The notes: generated by a model not told the origin, from the letters alone. A stretch of 64,000 nucleotides of DNA from Novosphingobium sp. Chol11 (GCF_900218065.1 NZ_OBMU01000001.1:1470623-1534622), one strand, 5' to 3'. Shown: positions 52,741 through 62,732, counted from the first letter of the stretch. Translations and numbers: made by a program.

Positions 52741-55397
52741 CCGCGACGATCATCACGGAAGAACGAAACATCGCGAACGCGCTGATCTCGGGTCTCGCCA
52801 ACCTGACCGAGACGCCGACGCGCGAGCAGGTGGAGGAGAAGGCCAAGCAGATCGCCGCCATCTTCGGTTACACCGGCGACCTCCGCAACATCATCACCGA
52901 AGCGATGATCTCGGTCGACACGCGCATGGGCGCCGGCGTTTCGCTGGTTGATGTCGCGGCGAAGCATGACGATCAGTGGGTCCGCAAGCGCGAGGACATC
53001 ACCTGGACCTATTCCGGCGCCTACGAGAACTTTCTGCTGAAGGACGGCTGGTCGCCTCGCCTGGTCCAATCGCTGAGCGACGTGACAAGCCGCATCCTGG
53101 GGCATCTCCAAGACCCGATCAGCGAAGGGACGACCTGGAACCGCCGCGGACTGGTCATTGGCCACGTCCAGTCCGGCAAGACCGCCAACTATACCGGCTT
53201 GATCGCCCGCGCCGCCGATGCCGGATACAAGTTCATCATCGTCATCGCTGGCATTCACAACAATCTGCGCAAGCAGACCCAGGAGCGCATCGACGAAGCT
53301 TTTATCGGGCGGTCCAGCGATCCCGAGGATCGCCGGTCTATCGGTGTCGGACTCGACCCCGGCTATCCCCACCCGGCGACGCTCACCAACATCAACGAGG
53401 ACTTCAACAAGAACACCGCGGCGAAGAGCGGCTGGAAGATCAACGATTTCTCCAAGCCGATCATCCTCATCATCAAGAAGAACGTCACGACGCTGACGGC
53501 GCTGCACAAATGGCTGAAGGCGCTGAACGCCGAGGGCGATGGCCGGATTTCCGATGTGCCGATGCTGCTCATCGACGACGAGGCCGACAACGCCTCGATC
53601 AACACCAACAAGGAGGATCTCGACCCGACGCGCACCAACGCCATGATCCGGCGCATCCTGGGGCTGTTCGCGAAATCCTGCTATGTCGGCTACACGGCGA
53701 CGCCGTTCGCCAACATCTTCATCAATCCCGACGCCTATGACGATGACGTGCGCGAGGAGCTGTTCCCGCGCGACTTTATCTACTGCCTCGACGCGCCGAC
53801 GACCTATTTCGGCGCGGAGAAGGTGTTCCTCGACGATAAGACCAGCCAGTCGATCGTGAAGCCGATCGACGACTGCGAGGACTTTCTTCCCTACCGGCAC
53901 AAGCGCGACGACCCCGTGCCGGAGCTGCCACCCAGCCTCTACCGCGCGCTGGACGAGTTCATCGTCGCGCGCGCCATCCGCAACCTGCGCGGGCAGACAG
54001 GCAAGCACTGCTCGATGATGATCAATGTGTCGCGTTTCGTGCCGGTGCAGCAGGCCGTGCGCGACTTCCTCAGCCTTCGCGAGAAGGCGATGCGCGAGGC
54101 GGTCCGCGTGAACTATCTCATGCCGGAATCCGTCTCCTCGACGAACATCCACATGCAGCGCCTGAAACAGGCGTTCGACGCCGAATATGCCGATGCTGGA
54201 TTCACTTGGCCCGAGGTCAAGGCGGCGCTCAACAGCGTGTTCGACCACCTCCACCTCTACGTCATCAACAGCAAGAGCGACGAGGTGCTGGATTTCACGC
54301 GGTACGAGAAGGAGGGCGTCGGCCTCACCGCGATCGCGGTCGGCGGTCTCAGCCTGTCTCGCGGCCTGACCATCGAGGGTCTGACCGTCAGCTATATGTA
54401 TCGCAACACCAAGATGTACGACACGCTCATGCAGATGGGCCGCTGGTTCGGCTACCGGCCGGGCTTCGAGGACCTCTGCCGCGTTCATCTCTCACGCGAC
54501 TCCATCAACTGGTATTCCCATATCGCCGAGGCCGCCGAGGAACTGACGCAGCAGGTCAAGCGGATGCGCCGTGACGGTCTCAGCCCGAAGGATTTCGGCC
54601 TGTATGTCCGCTCGCACCCGGACAGCCTGCTGATCACCGCCACCAATAAGATGCGGTCCGGTCAGGAAGTGACGGTTGAGCAGAGTTTCAGCGGGCGGCT
54701 GCGGGAGAGCTACGTCGTCTCGACCGACCCGGACGTGAATGCCCGAAATTTCGACCTGATCGCGGAGCAATGGCGCGGCGGCTTCGGCGGGCGGCCGGAG
54801 GAGGACACCGGAAAGGGCCTGATCTTCCGCGACGTCCCGATCGCGGTGGTGGAGGATTTCCTCACCCGGTTCGAGTGCCACTCGACCTTCGCCGGCATCA
54901 AGTCGGACGTGGTGACCTATCTTGAACGGATCGCGGAAAAGCGTCCGCTCACCGACGTGCTGCTGATCTCGCCCGGAGGGACACCGGGCGCCAGCGGGCC
55001 ATTCACCCTGAACAACCAGGTGCGCGTCGTCGGCAAAGGTCAGCCTGACGGAACCGCTTGGCGGCTGAACAAGGATCGTGTCGCCTCCCGCGGCGACGAG
55101 AAGCTCGGGCTCGACGATGCGCAGCGCAAGGAGGCGGAGGCGCTGGCCGGCGGCGAGGACGGAACCGGCGCGGTGTCCGACACACATTACCGGATGGTCC
55201 GGAACAGGCCGCTGCTCATGATCCACAGCCTCGAACCTAGGGATGGTGCTGTGGCAGGGCCGATCGCCGCTTTCGGCGTGAGCTTTCCATACGGGGACTA
55301 TTCGACCACCATCAACGTCGTCGTGAACAAGGTCTGGCTCCAGCAGATGCAGGGCTATGGCGACGATCCGGACGAGGAGGAGGACTACGATGTCTGA
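52737..55397 (+). CDS. Z1-domain superfamily II helicase-like ATPase
   Basis: 886 residues. Walker A in GHVQSGKTANYTGLIARAAD (about residue 142) and motif II in MLLIDDEADNASINTN; motif III-like YVGYTATPFANIF; later GGLSLSRGLTIEGLTVSYMYR and QMGRWFGYRPGFEDLCRV correspond to motifs V-VI. This arrangement defines the Z1 group. Likely translocates on DNA, coupled to the GHKL ATPase and the nucleases of the operon. Confidence 0.9.
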   Translation: MTATIITEERNIANALISGLANLTETPTREQVEEKAKQIAAIFGYTGDLRNIITEAMISVDTRMGAGVSLVDVAAKHDDQWVRKREDITWTYSGAYENFLLKDGWSPRLVQSLSDVTSRILGHLQDPISEGTTWNRRGLVIGHVQSGKTANYTGLIARAADAGYKFIIVIAGIHNNLRKQTQERIDEAFIGRSSDPEDRRSIGVGLDPGYPHPATLTNINEDFNKNTAAKSGWKINDFSKPIILIIKKNVTTLTALHKWLKALNAEGDGRISDVPMLLIDDEADNASINTNKEDLDPTRTNAMIRRILGLFAKSCYVGYTATPFANIFINPDAYDDDVREELFPRDFIYCLDAPTTYFGAEKVFLDDKTSQSIVKPIDDCEDFLPYRHKRDDPVPELPPSLYRALDEFIVARAIRNLRGQTGKHCSMMINVSRFVPVQQAVRDFLSLREKAMREAVRVNYLMPESVSSTNIHMQRLKQAFDAEYADAGFTWPEVKAALNSVFDHLHLYVINSKSDEVLDFTRYEKEGVGLTAIAVGGLSLSRGLTIEGLTVSYMYRNTKMYDTLMQMGRWFGYRPGFEDLCRVHLSRDSINWYSHIAEAAEELTQQVKRMRRDGLSPKDFGLYVRSHPDSLLITATNKMRSGQEVTVEQSFSGRLRESYVVSTDPDVNARNFDLIAEQWRGGFGGRPEEDTGKGLIFRDVPIAVVEDFLTRFECHSTFAGIKSDVVTYLERIAEKRPLTDVLLISPGGTPGASGPFTLNNQVRVVGKGQPDGTAWRLNKDRVASRGDEKLGLDDAQRKEAEALAGGEDGTGAVSDTHYRMVRNRPLLMIHSLEPRDGAVAGPIAAFGVSFPYGDYSTTINVVVNKVWLQQMQGYGDDPDEEEDYDV

Positions 55398-56355
55398 GTC
55401 CTCACCCTGGGATGACATCGCCGTCCCCGGCGCGGACTTCAACGTCCGCCAGGTGCCGGGCGAAACCGCCGTGCCCTGCTTCTGGGGACGGGACACGACC
55501 GGCGCCTGCCTGTTCATTGTCGAGCTGGGGGGCGACCACACCGATCCGTTCCGGAAGAATGTGGTCACGGTGCATGGGATCGACGTCGATCTTCGCGGGG
55601 GCGAGTCGGGGCGGCAACGCCTTGTCCTGACCCTCGAAAAGCAGGTCGATCGAGATCTTTTCGAGGGCCTCTGCCGGACCCTCGCATCCGCGCTGGAGCG
55701 CGCCACCGATTCCGCCAGCTCGCTCGCCGTCGCACTGGCGCATATCCGACGGTGGAAGACCTTTTTGTCCGGCCGCAGCCAGCACTTGTCGGCCGAGGAG
55801 GTCCGCGGCCTTTTTGCCGAACTCACCTTCCTGCTGGAGCTGATCGAGCAGCAGCCATCGTCCGCCGTCGCCGTCGAAGCCTGGCTCGGCCCGGAGAAAT
55901 CCCACCAGGATTTCATTTTCGGCAACACGGCGGTAGAGATCAAATCGCTGTCCGGCACCGAGCGCAGCACGGTGCGCATTTCGTCGGAGGACCAGCTTGA
56001 GTCCCTCAACGATGCGCTGTTTCTTCGCATCTACCGATTGAGCAGTCTGCCGGACGCGGCGAGCGCGCAATCGCTTAACGGGCTCATCGCCGCGGTGCAG
56101 GCGCGGCTAGGCGAGGCGGAGGCCGTCGAAGCCTTCGACCGCAAGCTGGTGACACACGGCTATGCCCCGCTTCCCGACTATGACGCGCCGCGCTTCGTCG
56201 TCAGCGACGTGCATAGCTATCGCGTCGGCGACCGATTCCCGCGCCTCATGCGGTCGCAACTGCCGACCGGCATCGACAGGGTCGCCTACGATATCCGTCT
56301 GGAAACCATTGCGCCCTACGAATGCGACAATGGGGGAGTCTTCGGGGGGAGCTGA
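55390..56355 (+). CDS. PD-(D/E)XK motif protein (DUF4420)
   Basis: 321 residues from the ATG at 55390 (8-bp overlap with Z1). The nuclease signature is readable: Glu in VRGLFAELTFLLEL, Asp in SHQDFIFGNTAVEIKS and the EIK lysine. DUF4420 proteins of this kind are a fixed part of Mza-type clusters. Probably the cleaving component. One-base overlap with the AIPR gene. Confidence 0.88.
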   Translation: MSESSPWDDIAVPGADFNVRQVPGETAVPCFWGRDTTGACLFIVELGGDHTDPFRKNVVTVHGIDVDLRGGESGRQRLVLTLEKQVDRDLFEGLCRTLASALERATDSASSLAVALAHIRRWKTFLSGRSQHLSAEEVRGLFAELTFLLELIEQQPSSAVAVEAWLGPEKSHQDFIFGNTAVEIKSLSGTERSTVRISSEDQLESLNDALFLRIYRLSSLPDAASAQSLNGLIAAVQARLGEAEAVEAFDRKLVTHGYAPLPDYDAPRFVVSDVHSYRVGDRFPRLMRSQLPTGIDRVAYDIRLETIAPYECDNGGVFGGS

Positions 56356-58409
56356 TGGAACAGACCGTAGAGGAGTTCTTCCACGACTTCCGCCAGGAAA
56401 CGCTGGCCGATGCCGAGGCGAACAGCACCTACCAGCTTGAAGCGTTCATGGAGGCGGTCTCCACCGAGCTGATCGAGACCGGCTTCATCGAAGGGTTCGA
56501 GCACTGCCACTACCGCGCGCCGCGAGGCATGCGCGTCGACGGCTACTGGTTCAACGACGAGGGTGCGCTCGACGTCTTCGTCGCCGACTTCGATTGCCGG
56601 CGCGAACTGGAGACGCTCACGGGCACCGACGTGGGCGCCACCTTCAAGCGCGTCGTCAACTTCTTCGAGGCGAGCCTCCAGGGAACGCTGGAACCTGATG
56701 TCACCACGCCCGAATACGGGCTGGTCCGGCAGATCGCCGACCGGCGTGCGATGCTTCGCCAGGTCAGTTTCTACCTCACTTCCGAGCGGGTGCTGAGCGA
56801 CCGTTTTCAGGGGTTTCCCGATGGTGAGGTGGGTGGCATCCGCGCCACCTACCATATCTGGGATATGGCGCGGTTCCAGCGTCAGCGCAGCTCGCGCGGG
56901 CACAAGGAGCCGCTCGACATCGATTTCGTCGAGATGTTCGGCAACGGCATCAACTGCCTCCCGGCGAATCTCGGCTCCGACTCTTATCAGTCCTACCTGA
57001 TCGTCATGCCGGCTCCGATCCTGGCCGCGCTCTACGACCGCTACAGCGCGCGCCTGCTGGAGCAGAACGTCCGGACCTTCCTCCAAGCCCGCGCGCAGGT
57101 GAACAAGGGCATCCGCGCGACCATCATGAACGAGCCGCAGATGTTCTTCGCCTATAACAACGGCATCACTGCGACGGCCCAGGAGGTCGAGACGCGGATG
57201 ACCGAAAGCGGTCTCCAGATCGTCCGCATGACCGATCTCCAGATCGTGAACGGCGGCCAGACGACCGCCTCGCTGTTCCATACCCAGCGCCGCGACAAGG
57301 CGGACCTGTCGGGCATCTTCGTTCAGATGAAGCTGTCTGTGATCGACAGCGAGCAGAGCGAGATGGTCGTCCCCCGCATCTCGGAATATGCGAACACGCA
57401 GAACCGGGTGAACGCGGCCGACTTCTTCTCCAACCATCCCTTCCACGTCCGCATGGCCGAATTCTCGCGCCGCATCTGGGCGCCAGCCCAGCAGGGCGCG
57501 CAGCGCGAGACGAAGTGGTTCTACGAGCGGGCGCGCGGCCAGTATGTCGACGCGCAGTCGAAGCTCACCGCCGCCGAGCAGAAGCGGTTCCGGGCGGAAT
57601 ATCCCAAAACGCAGATGGTCACGAAAACCGACCTCGCCAAGTTCGAGAACGTCTTCGACGATCACCCGCGCTGGGTGAACCTCGGCAGTCAGAAGAACTT
57701 CGCCCGCTACGCGCTGCGGATCGGGAAGGAATGGGAGAAGTCGTCCGACGGCTTCAACGAGTTCTATTTCAAGCGCGCCATCGCCCGCGGCATCCTGTTC
57801 CGCGCGGTCGAGAAGCTGGTCTCGGCGCAGCCTTGGTACAACGGCGGTTATCGGGCCAACATCGTTGCCTACACGCTCTCCATGCTGGGCGAGGTCACGA
57901 AGCGCCGGAAGACTACCGTTGATTATCAGCGCATCTGGTCCGCCCAGGCGATCGATGATGTGTTGTCAGAGGCGCTGGCGACTATCGCGACGGCCGTGAA
58001 CGAGGACATCACCCGACCTCCGCAGGGTATCTCCAACATCTCCGAATGGTGCAAGCGGGAGGGGTGCTGGACGAGACTGCTCGACCAGGCCGACCATATC
58101 GCCGACCTGCTGCCGGAGGACTTCTGGGCTGCGCTCGCCTCAGCCGACGACAACCGGCACGAAGCCAAGACCGCGCGACAGACGCAGAAAATCGACAACG
58201 GGATCGAGGTGCAGCGGCAGGTCTTCGATGTGCCGCCAGCGCAATGGTCGACGATCCTGCGCGAAGGCTCAAGCCGCCGGCTGCTGACGCCGAAGGAAAT
58301 GGGCATCCTCCAGATCGCGGCGCAGATGCCCGCGAAAATTCCGACGGAGCGGCAGAGCGCCATATTGATCGAGATTCTCGGCAAGGCTCAGCAGGAAGGC
58401 ATCGTGTAG
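56355..58409 (+). CDS. AIPR-family abortive infection phage resistance protein
   Basis: 684 residues from the ATG at 56355, with a GGGGGGAG ribosome-binding site. The AIPR core is seen in NEPQMFFAYNNGITATAQ, LQIVNGGQTTASLF, ISEYANTQNRVNAADFFSNHPFH and WFYERARGQY. AIPR proteins are linked to abortive infection and occur at the end of Mza operons. N-terminal ~200 residues are helical without a recognised domain. Its TAG is followed at once by the GTG of the HNH gene. Confidence 0.9.
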   Translation: MEQTVEEFFHDFRQETLADAEANSTYQLEAFMEAVSTELIETGFIEGFEHCHYRAPRGMRVDGYWFNDEGALDVFVADFDCRRELETLTGTDVGATFKRVVNFFEASLQGTLEPDVTTPEYGLVRQIADRRAMLRQVSFYLTSERVLSDRFQGFPDGEVGGIRATYHIWDMARFQRQRSSRGHKEPLDIDFVEMFGNGINCLPANLGSDSYQSYLIVMPAPILAALYDRYSARLLEQNVRTFLQARAQVNKGIRATIMNEPQMFFAYNNGITATAQEVETRMTESGLQIVRMTDLQIVNGGQTTASLFHTQRRDKADLSGIFVQMKLSVIDSEQSEMVVPRISEYANTQNRVNAADFFSNHPFHVRMAEFSRRIWAPAQQGAQRETKWFYERARGQYVDAQSKLTAAEQKRFRAEYPKTQMVTKTDLAKFENVFDDHPRWVNLGSQKNFARYALRIGKEWEKSSDGFNEFYFKRAIARGILFRAVEKLVSAQPWYNGGYRANIVAYTLSMLGEVTKRRKTTVDYQRIWSAQAIDDVLSEALATIATAVNEDITRPPQGISNISEWCKREGCWTRLLDQADHIADLLPEDFWAALASADDNRHEAKTARQTQKIDNGIEVQRQVFDVPPAQWSTILREGSSRRLLTPKEMGILQIAAQMPAKIPTERQSAILIEILGKAQQEGIV

Positions 58410-59282
58410 GTGCAGACGCTCAAAGTGCCCAAGAAGAAAACCGGCAGGAAGGCGCCGAGTACGGAGACGCTGCGCCGGTTGTTTGCGCTCTCGGGCAACC
58501 AATGTGCGAAACCGGGCTGCCCGACAGTCCTCCTATCGGCCAATGGCACACTGGTCGGCGAAGTTGCTCACATCGCGGCCGAAAGCGCTGGCGGTCCGCG
58601 CTTCGATCCCAAGCTCAATGAAGCGGACCGGCGTGCGTTCGAAAACCTTCTCCTGCTTTGCTCCACCTGCCACACGCTGGTCGACAAGGAGCCCGCGACC
58701 TACACGAAGAAAATTTTGCGCAAGTGGAAGCGCCATCGGGAGGCGCGTTTCGAGGCAGTCGGCGACATGCTTCGCAAGTCCTATCTCAACGAAATAACCG
58801 ACGATGCCGACGTGGCCGGAGCGACCCTCCCGCAGACCTTGAAAGGCTACGTCCGATTCCTGGTCGATCAGGACGAGGAGCCCTTCATTGATGGTGATAC
58901 TCCTGGGGAAGTGGCGGCTTACGCGGAGAAGCTGCGCCATCTGGCGGTGGCGGATCGTCAGCTTATGCTCGCCATCATTGAAAAGGCTATGGTGCTTGGT
59001 GGGAGGCGGGAAACCGAACACGGCGTTTCGATTCATCCTGACGACCTCAAAACGATCAGGATCAACAACAGCCGGCTGTCCGACTACCGGATCGATAAGC
59101 TCGGGAAAACGCTCGGTCGCAATGGGCTTGGCTCTCTCGATGTTGATGACGGCGAGCCGAACCTATGCATCTCATCCATGCATATCGACATGGGCTGGTC
59201 CACGTTGAGCACCTTCCTTGAAAGCAAGGGCGCCACAATCGGCAGCCTTCTTATCGATTTGAAGTTCGGACTGCTCGACTAG
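58410..59282 (+). CDS. HNH endonuclease-domain protein appended to the operon
   Basis: 290 residues with a GTG start directly after the AIPR stop. Residues about 25-90 form an HNH module with cysteine pairs: GNQCAKPGC, VGEVAHIAAE, and NLLLLCSTCHTLVDK. The remaining ~190 residues are not recognised. Zero spacing implies translational coupling with AIPR. It ends 4 bp into the HerA gene of the opposing operon. Likely an additional effector or a passenger of the island. Confidence 0.82.
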   Translation: MQTLKVPKKKTGRKAPSTETLRRLFALSGNQCAKPGCPTVLLSANGTLVGEVAHIAAESAGGPRFDPKLNEADRRAFENLLLLCSTCHTLVDKEPATYTKKILRKWKRHREARFEAVGDMLRKSYLNEITDDADVAGATLPQTLKGYVRFLVDQDEEPFIDGDTPGEVAAYAEKLRHLAVADRQLMLAIIEKAMVLGGRRETEHGVSIHPDDLKTIRINNSRLSDYRIDKLGKTLGRNGLGSLDVDDGEPNLCISSMHIDMGWSTLSTFLESKGATIGSLLIDLKFGLLD

Positions 59283-61273
59283 GCGCCCCAAGCCTCGATC
59301 ACATGCGCCAATGGGAAGGGATTCTGCTCCTTCCGCCATTCATGATAAGGTGCGGCCGTCTGGCTATATGGACCGGGCTCCGGTCGATCGAACTGCACGC
59401 GCGTCGGAATATGGAAGGCGCTGCCGAAAACGATTGCCTCGCCTGACGACAGAATCGTCACCTGATCGAGCAGCCGTCTTGCTTGCATCGGAATGATGCG
59501 CCGGAAGTGGTCAATGTCGTCAGGGTTTTGCAGGCGGTGGCTGATGAAGTTGGCGCATTGGCTGATGATGGTCTGACTGATCTCGCTCGGCCGCTGGCTG
59601 GCGATGATGAGCGAAAGGCCGAATTTGCGGCCCTCCTTGGCAATCCGCTCGTATGTCAACCGTGCTAGGCGATGACCGCGATCCTCATCGGAGCGGGCGG
59701 GACGCGCATAGTTGTGCGCCTCTTCCAGAACGAGCACCCAGGGATGCTTGTAGCGTGAGGCCGCGGGCAGGCGCTCACGCGCCTCCAGCAGCACCCGCCC
59801 GATCACCGCACACGCATAGGGGAGAACTTCGTTGCTCAGCATCGACAGGTCGAGCACCGAGACTTTCGGTCCAGTTGCAGCGCCAAGCCCGAAGCGCGCG
59901 AACCATGAGGACAGCTTGTCGATCTTCGTATCGGCCTCCTCATAGTTGAGGAAGGAGCGCCATCGCTTGTCGTCGAGGCGGGTTTTCAGCCGCAGCTTCA
60001 ACGTCGTCAGATGGGCATCGACGCGGAACGTATCCTCCTTGGACACGGCACGATTGATGAGGGACGGATCGGTCAGGGTTGCGCGGGCAATTGGTAGAGG
60101 CGAGTCAGCCGTGCGCGCGCCTGCTTCCGTTGTTTCGCTTCCGCTGACAATCAGCGCGCGGATGGCGTCTTTGAGTTTGTTCCCCTCTGTCGAAATCGCG
60201 GCCTGATTAGCCATTACATCCTGATTATACTGATCGACAGCGCGGTGAGTGGCAAAGAGTGCTTCAAACGCCGCCGTGTCGATATCCGTATCCGCAAGGT
60301 GTCCTACAATGGCGTCACAATAGGAACCGGCAAACTTTCGCTTCACCTTTGTAAGTTCGCTTAGCAGCTGATCTAGCGCGCTCATCGCGTTTTGAAGCAC
60401 GCTCATGCTTGCAGCAGCCATCTCATCGCCGCCTTTGGCGATTGCCCACCAATCCTTGAGCACCGGCTCCTGCGTCTGTTCCGATGCGCTCAGCCACGCA
60501 CAGATTTCCTCCGCGTTCAGAAACCAGAGGGGGAGGCCGAATTCCTTCCCATTGAGGTAGATGCGATCGGGCAGCCGCTGCTCGGCGCCAGCCGACGGAA
60601 AGGCTTTGGCATATTCGCCATTGATGTCGAGGATGAAGACGTGCGGCTCCTCGGCGGCACTATCAAGGGCCGCCATCGCCTTCTGGATCAGGCTCGACAC
60701 CGAGAAGGATTTTCCCGAGCCGGTATTGCCGACGATCGCTAGGGGCCGCGAGAAGAGGTCGTTATATGAGGCGCGGACGACATTCCGGTCCTGGCCGGTC
60801 GGGTATCCGATCTTCAGGTCGCAATCGAAGTCCTTCGCGTCATAGCCTTCTGGCTTGTTGCGCCGGGGTGGTATCTCGAACACCGAGCGAAGGATGTCCG
60901 GCGATCCAATTTCCGCGGGCGTGTCGAGTGTCGGCAGGACCGAAATGCCCGGACTGAAGGCGGGCTCGTCATCCTTATGCTCGATCGTTCCCAGCAATTG
61001 GACGCTCGCGACACGACGCGGTTTCATCAGTTCGAGGTTGAGATCGTCTCCGCTGCCGGGATCGAAGGTCTCGCGAGCTTCTAGATCGGTGATGATGCCG
61101 ATGACGGTTTCCCCCGCACCGAGCGAGAAGGTCAGATAGGCGTTGATTGCGATGGCCGCCTGCACGCCGTCTAGCGTGGCGCGCAGCGCCGACCGAGTTT
61201 CGGGTAGCAATTCGACCTTCACCCGGAAGCCCTGGACCGACACGATGTGCCCGACGAGGCGAGGATTATCCAT
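59279..61273 (-). CDS. HerA-type ATPase/helicase (SIR2-HerA system)
   Basis: 664 residues. HerA N-terminal barrel-like segment (residues ~1-120), Walker A VGNTGSGKSFSVSSLIQ, Walker B HPWVLVLEEAHNYARP, and the sensor/Arg-finger area SLIIASQRPSEISQTIISQC. HerA forms hexamers; in the SIR2-HerA defence system it assembles with the NADase. Its ATG overlaps the SIR2 gene stop by 8 bp. Confidence 0.9.
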   Translation of the reverse strand: MDNPRLVGHIVSVQGFRVKVELLPETRSALRATLDGVQAAIAINAYLTFSLGAGETVIGIITDLEARETFDPGSGDDLNLELMKPRRVASVQLLGTIEHKDDEPAFSPGISVLPTLDTPAEIGSPDILRSVFEIPPRRNKPEGYDAKDFDCDLKIGYPTGQDRNVVRASYNDLFSRPLAIVGNTGSGKSFSVSSLIQKAMAALDSAAEEPHVFILDINGEYAKAFPSAGAEQRLPDRIYLNGKEFGLPLWFLNAEEICAWLSASEQTQEPVLKDWWAIAKGGDEMAAASMSVLQNAMSALDQLLSELTKVKRKFAGSYCDAIVGHLADTDIDTAAFEALFATHRAVDQYNQDVMANQAAISTEGNKLKDAIRALIVSGSETTEAGARTADSPLPIARATLTDPSLINRAVSKEDTFRVDAHLTTLKLRLKTRLDDKRWRSFLNYEEADTKIDKLSSWFARFGLGAATGPKVSVLDLSMLSNEVLPYACAVIGRVLLEARERLPAASRYKHPWVLVLEEAHNYARPARSDEDRGHRLARLTYERIAKEGRKFGLSLIIASQRPSEISQTIISQCANFISHRLQNPDDIDHFRRIIPMQARRLLDQVTILSSGEAIVFGSAFHIPTRVQFDRPEPGPYSQTAAPYHEWRKEQNPFPLAHVIEAWGA

Positions 61274-62663
61274 CCGCGCCCTCCGTGTCCGCTTCGGCTG
61301 ATGGCGCGGACGAAGCGATCTGCTTTTCGAAGCGGCGTAAGCGTAGGAAGTCGTCGAGCCACTGCACGTCGGGCATCACCGTTCGCGCAAAGTCGTCGAA
61401 GGTCGCGTGCTTGAATGGTGTTGCTGAGAAGGAATCCGTCGTCGGACATAGGACGAATGCGCGCTTACCGAGATCCTTGTATCGCCGGATGCGTGCGATC
61501 ACCGGACTGTTCGGATTTGGTTCGACCACCAGCATCACAAGCGACGGATTCATCAGAGCATTCTCGATGATCCGGCTGACATGATCGTCGCCGAAGCCAT
61601 AGCCCAGCACGAGGAGGAAGGTCTGGGGGATGCCGAGCCGCACCTGAAAGGACCGGAAGAGGTGAGCGTAGGGCATCGCAAGCGTCTGAGCGAATTTGTT
61701 CGCGGTCGGCAGAATCCCGACCGAAGGCGTCCCTCCGACCAGAGACCGAAGCGACGCGGCTTTCTGCTCGGCCGTCATGGCGGCATAGGTCTGAAAAGGC
61801 ATCAGGTCAGGATGACGCGCGCGCATCTCATTGCCGTGCTCGAACCAGTGGATCGAGCCGTGGAGCTTGTAGAAATGCAGGAACTTGTCGAAGCGCCGCA
61901 CACGACCCTCCGCCACCTCGCCCGGATAGTAGATGTCCAAACCATAGACGGAAGGGTCGAATCGGGCGGCCGCGCGGCCGGTGAAACCGTCGAAATACTG
62001 GACGCCGAGCAGTTCCAATGCTTGCTCGAACAGCGTGTCGTAATTGAGCGTGAAGAGATGGGTGCGTCCGAGGTTGCTATCGCGCGCCACGAGTTTGGAC
62101 AGAAATGCAAGATGCGGAGCGATGCCATCAGCGGACGCGGCCAGCCCCGTATCGGGGAGCGAAAGCGCGCACTCGGCGAAAATCGCCATGCGAAGGTGAT
62201 CGACGAACCAACGCAGATCGGCAGCGCTGGGCGCTGGCGTGCTGGGCCACGTCACGGAGGAGAATGGTCCGCCTGTTGAATCCGCGACGACCAGAGCATT
62301 GGCGACGAACGAAAGCCATGCCTCGAAACCGATCGGGTCATCATCGTCGAAGGCGGCGAGAAGGACAGCGTTCTTGCGGGCTTCGATGATGGGAGCGACC
62401 GAGGCGGGGATGTCGGGCAGCGCCCCGATCGTGGCGAATACAGCCGTTTCGAGATTGGCCATTGTCTTGCCGCCGGCTGAAACCGACGTGCCCGATCCCG
62501 TCAGAACGACGAGATTCTCCATCCGTAGCCATTCCGATATGAGCGCTTGAAGACGGACGCGCCCCTGCTTTTGATCGAAGTCTGCCAGCAGATTCCCGAT
62601 GCCGCCGTCTTCGGCAAGGCCGATGAGCTGATATTCGCTAGGCCCCGGCGGCACTGTCGTCAT
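61266..62663 (-). CDS. SIR2-domain protein of the SIR2-HerA defence system
   Basis: 465 residues from the ATG at 62663 with GGGGAG upstream. SIR2-type NAD-binding features: LVVLTGSGTSVSAGG near residue 50, FTLNYDTLFEQALE and YKLHGSIHWFEHG (catalytic His), with no zinc cysteines, as in defence-type NADases. Depletion of NAD on phage sensing is the described outcome of such pairs. Located downstream of a toxin-antitoxin pair. Confidence 0.9.
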   Translation of the reverse strand: MTTVPPGPSEYQLIGLAEDGGIGNLLADFDQKQGRVRLQALISEWLRMENLVVLTGSGTSVSAGGKTMANLETAVFATIGALPDIPASVAPIIEARKNAVLLAAFDDDDPIGFEAWLSFVANALVVADSTGGPFSSVTWPSTPAPSAADLRWFVDHLRMAIFAECALSLPDTGLAASADGIAPHLAFLSKLVARDSNLGRTHLFTLNYDTLFEQALELLGVQYFDGFTGRAAARFDPSVYGLDIYYPGEVAEGRVRRFDKFLHFYKLHGSIHWFEHGNEMRARHPDLMPFQTYAAMTAEQKAASLRSLVGGTPSVGILPTANKFAQTLAMPYAHLFRSFQVRLGIPQTFLLVLGYGFGDDHVSRIIENALMNPSLVMLVVEPNPNSPVIARIRRYKDLGKRAFVLCPTTDSFSATPFKHATFDDFARTVMPDVQWLDDFLRLRRFEKQIASSAPSAEADTEGADG

Positions 62664-62732
62664 AAATCTCCCCCCTAATGTCACCACGCTTACGAGCTGA
62701 TGATCTGAACCTTTTCAGTTCGGTCAGTATCG

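Noticed and set aside
52626..54488. 620-codon open frame antisense to the Z1 gene
   Set aside because: The Z1 protein shows ordered helicase motifs, while this frame has none and shows the Arg/Asp/Val bias of an antisense shadow.
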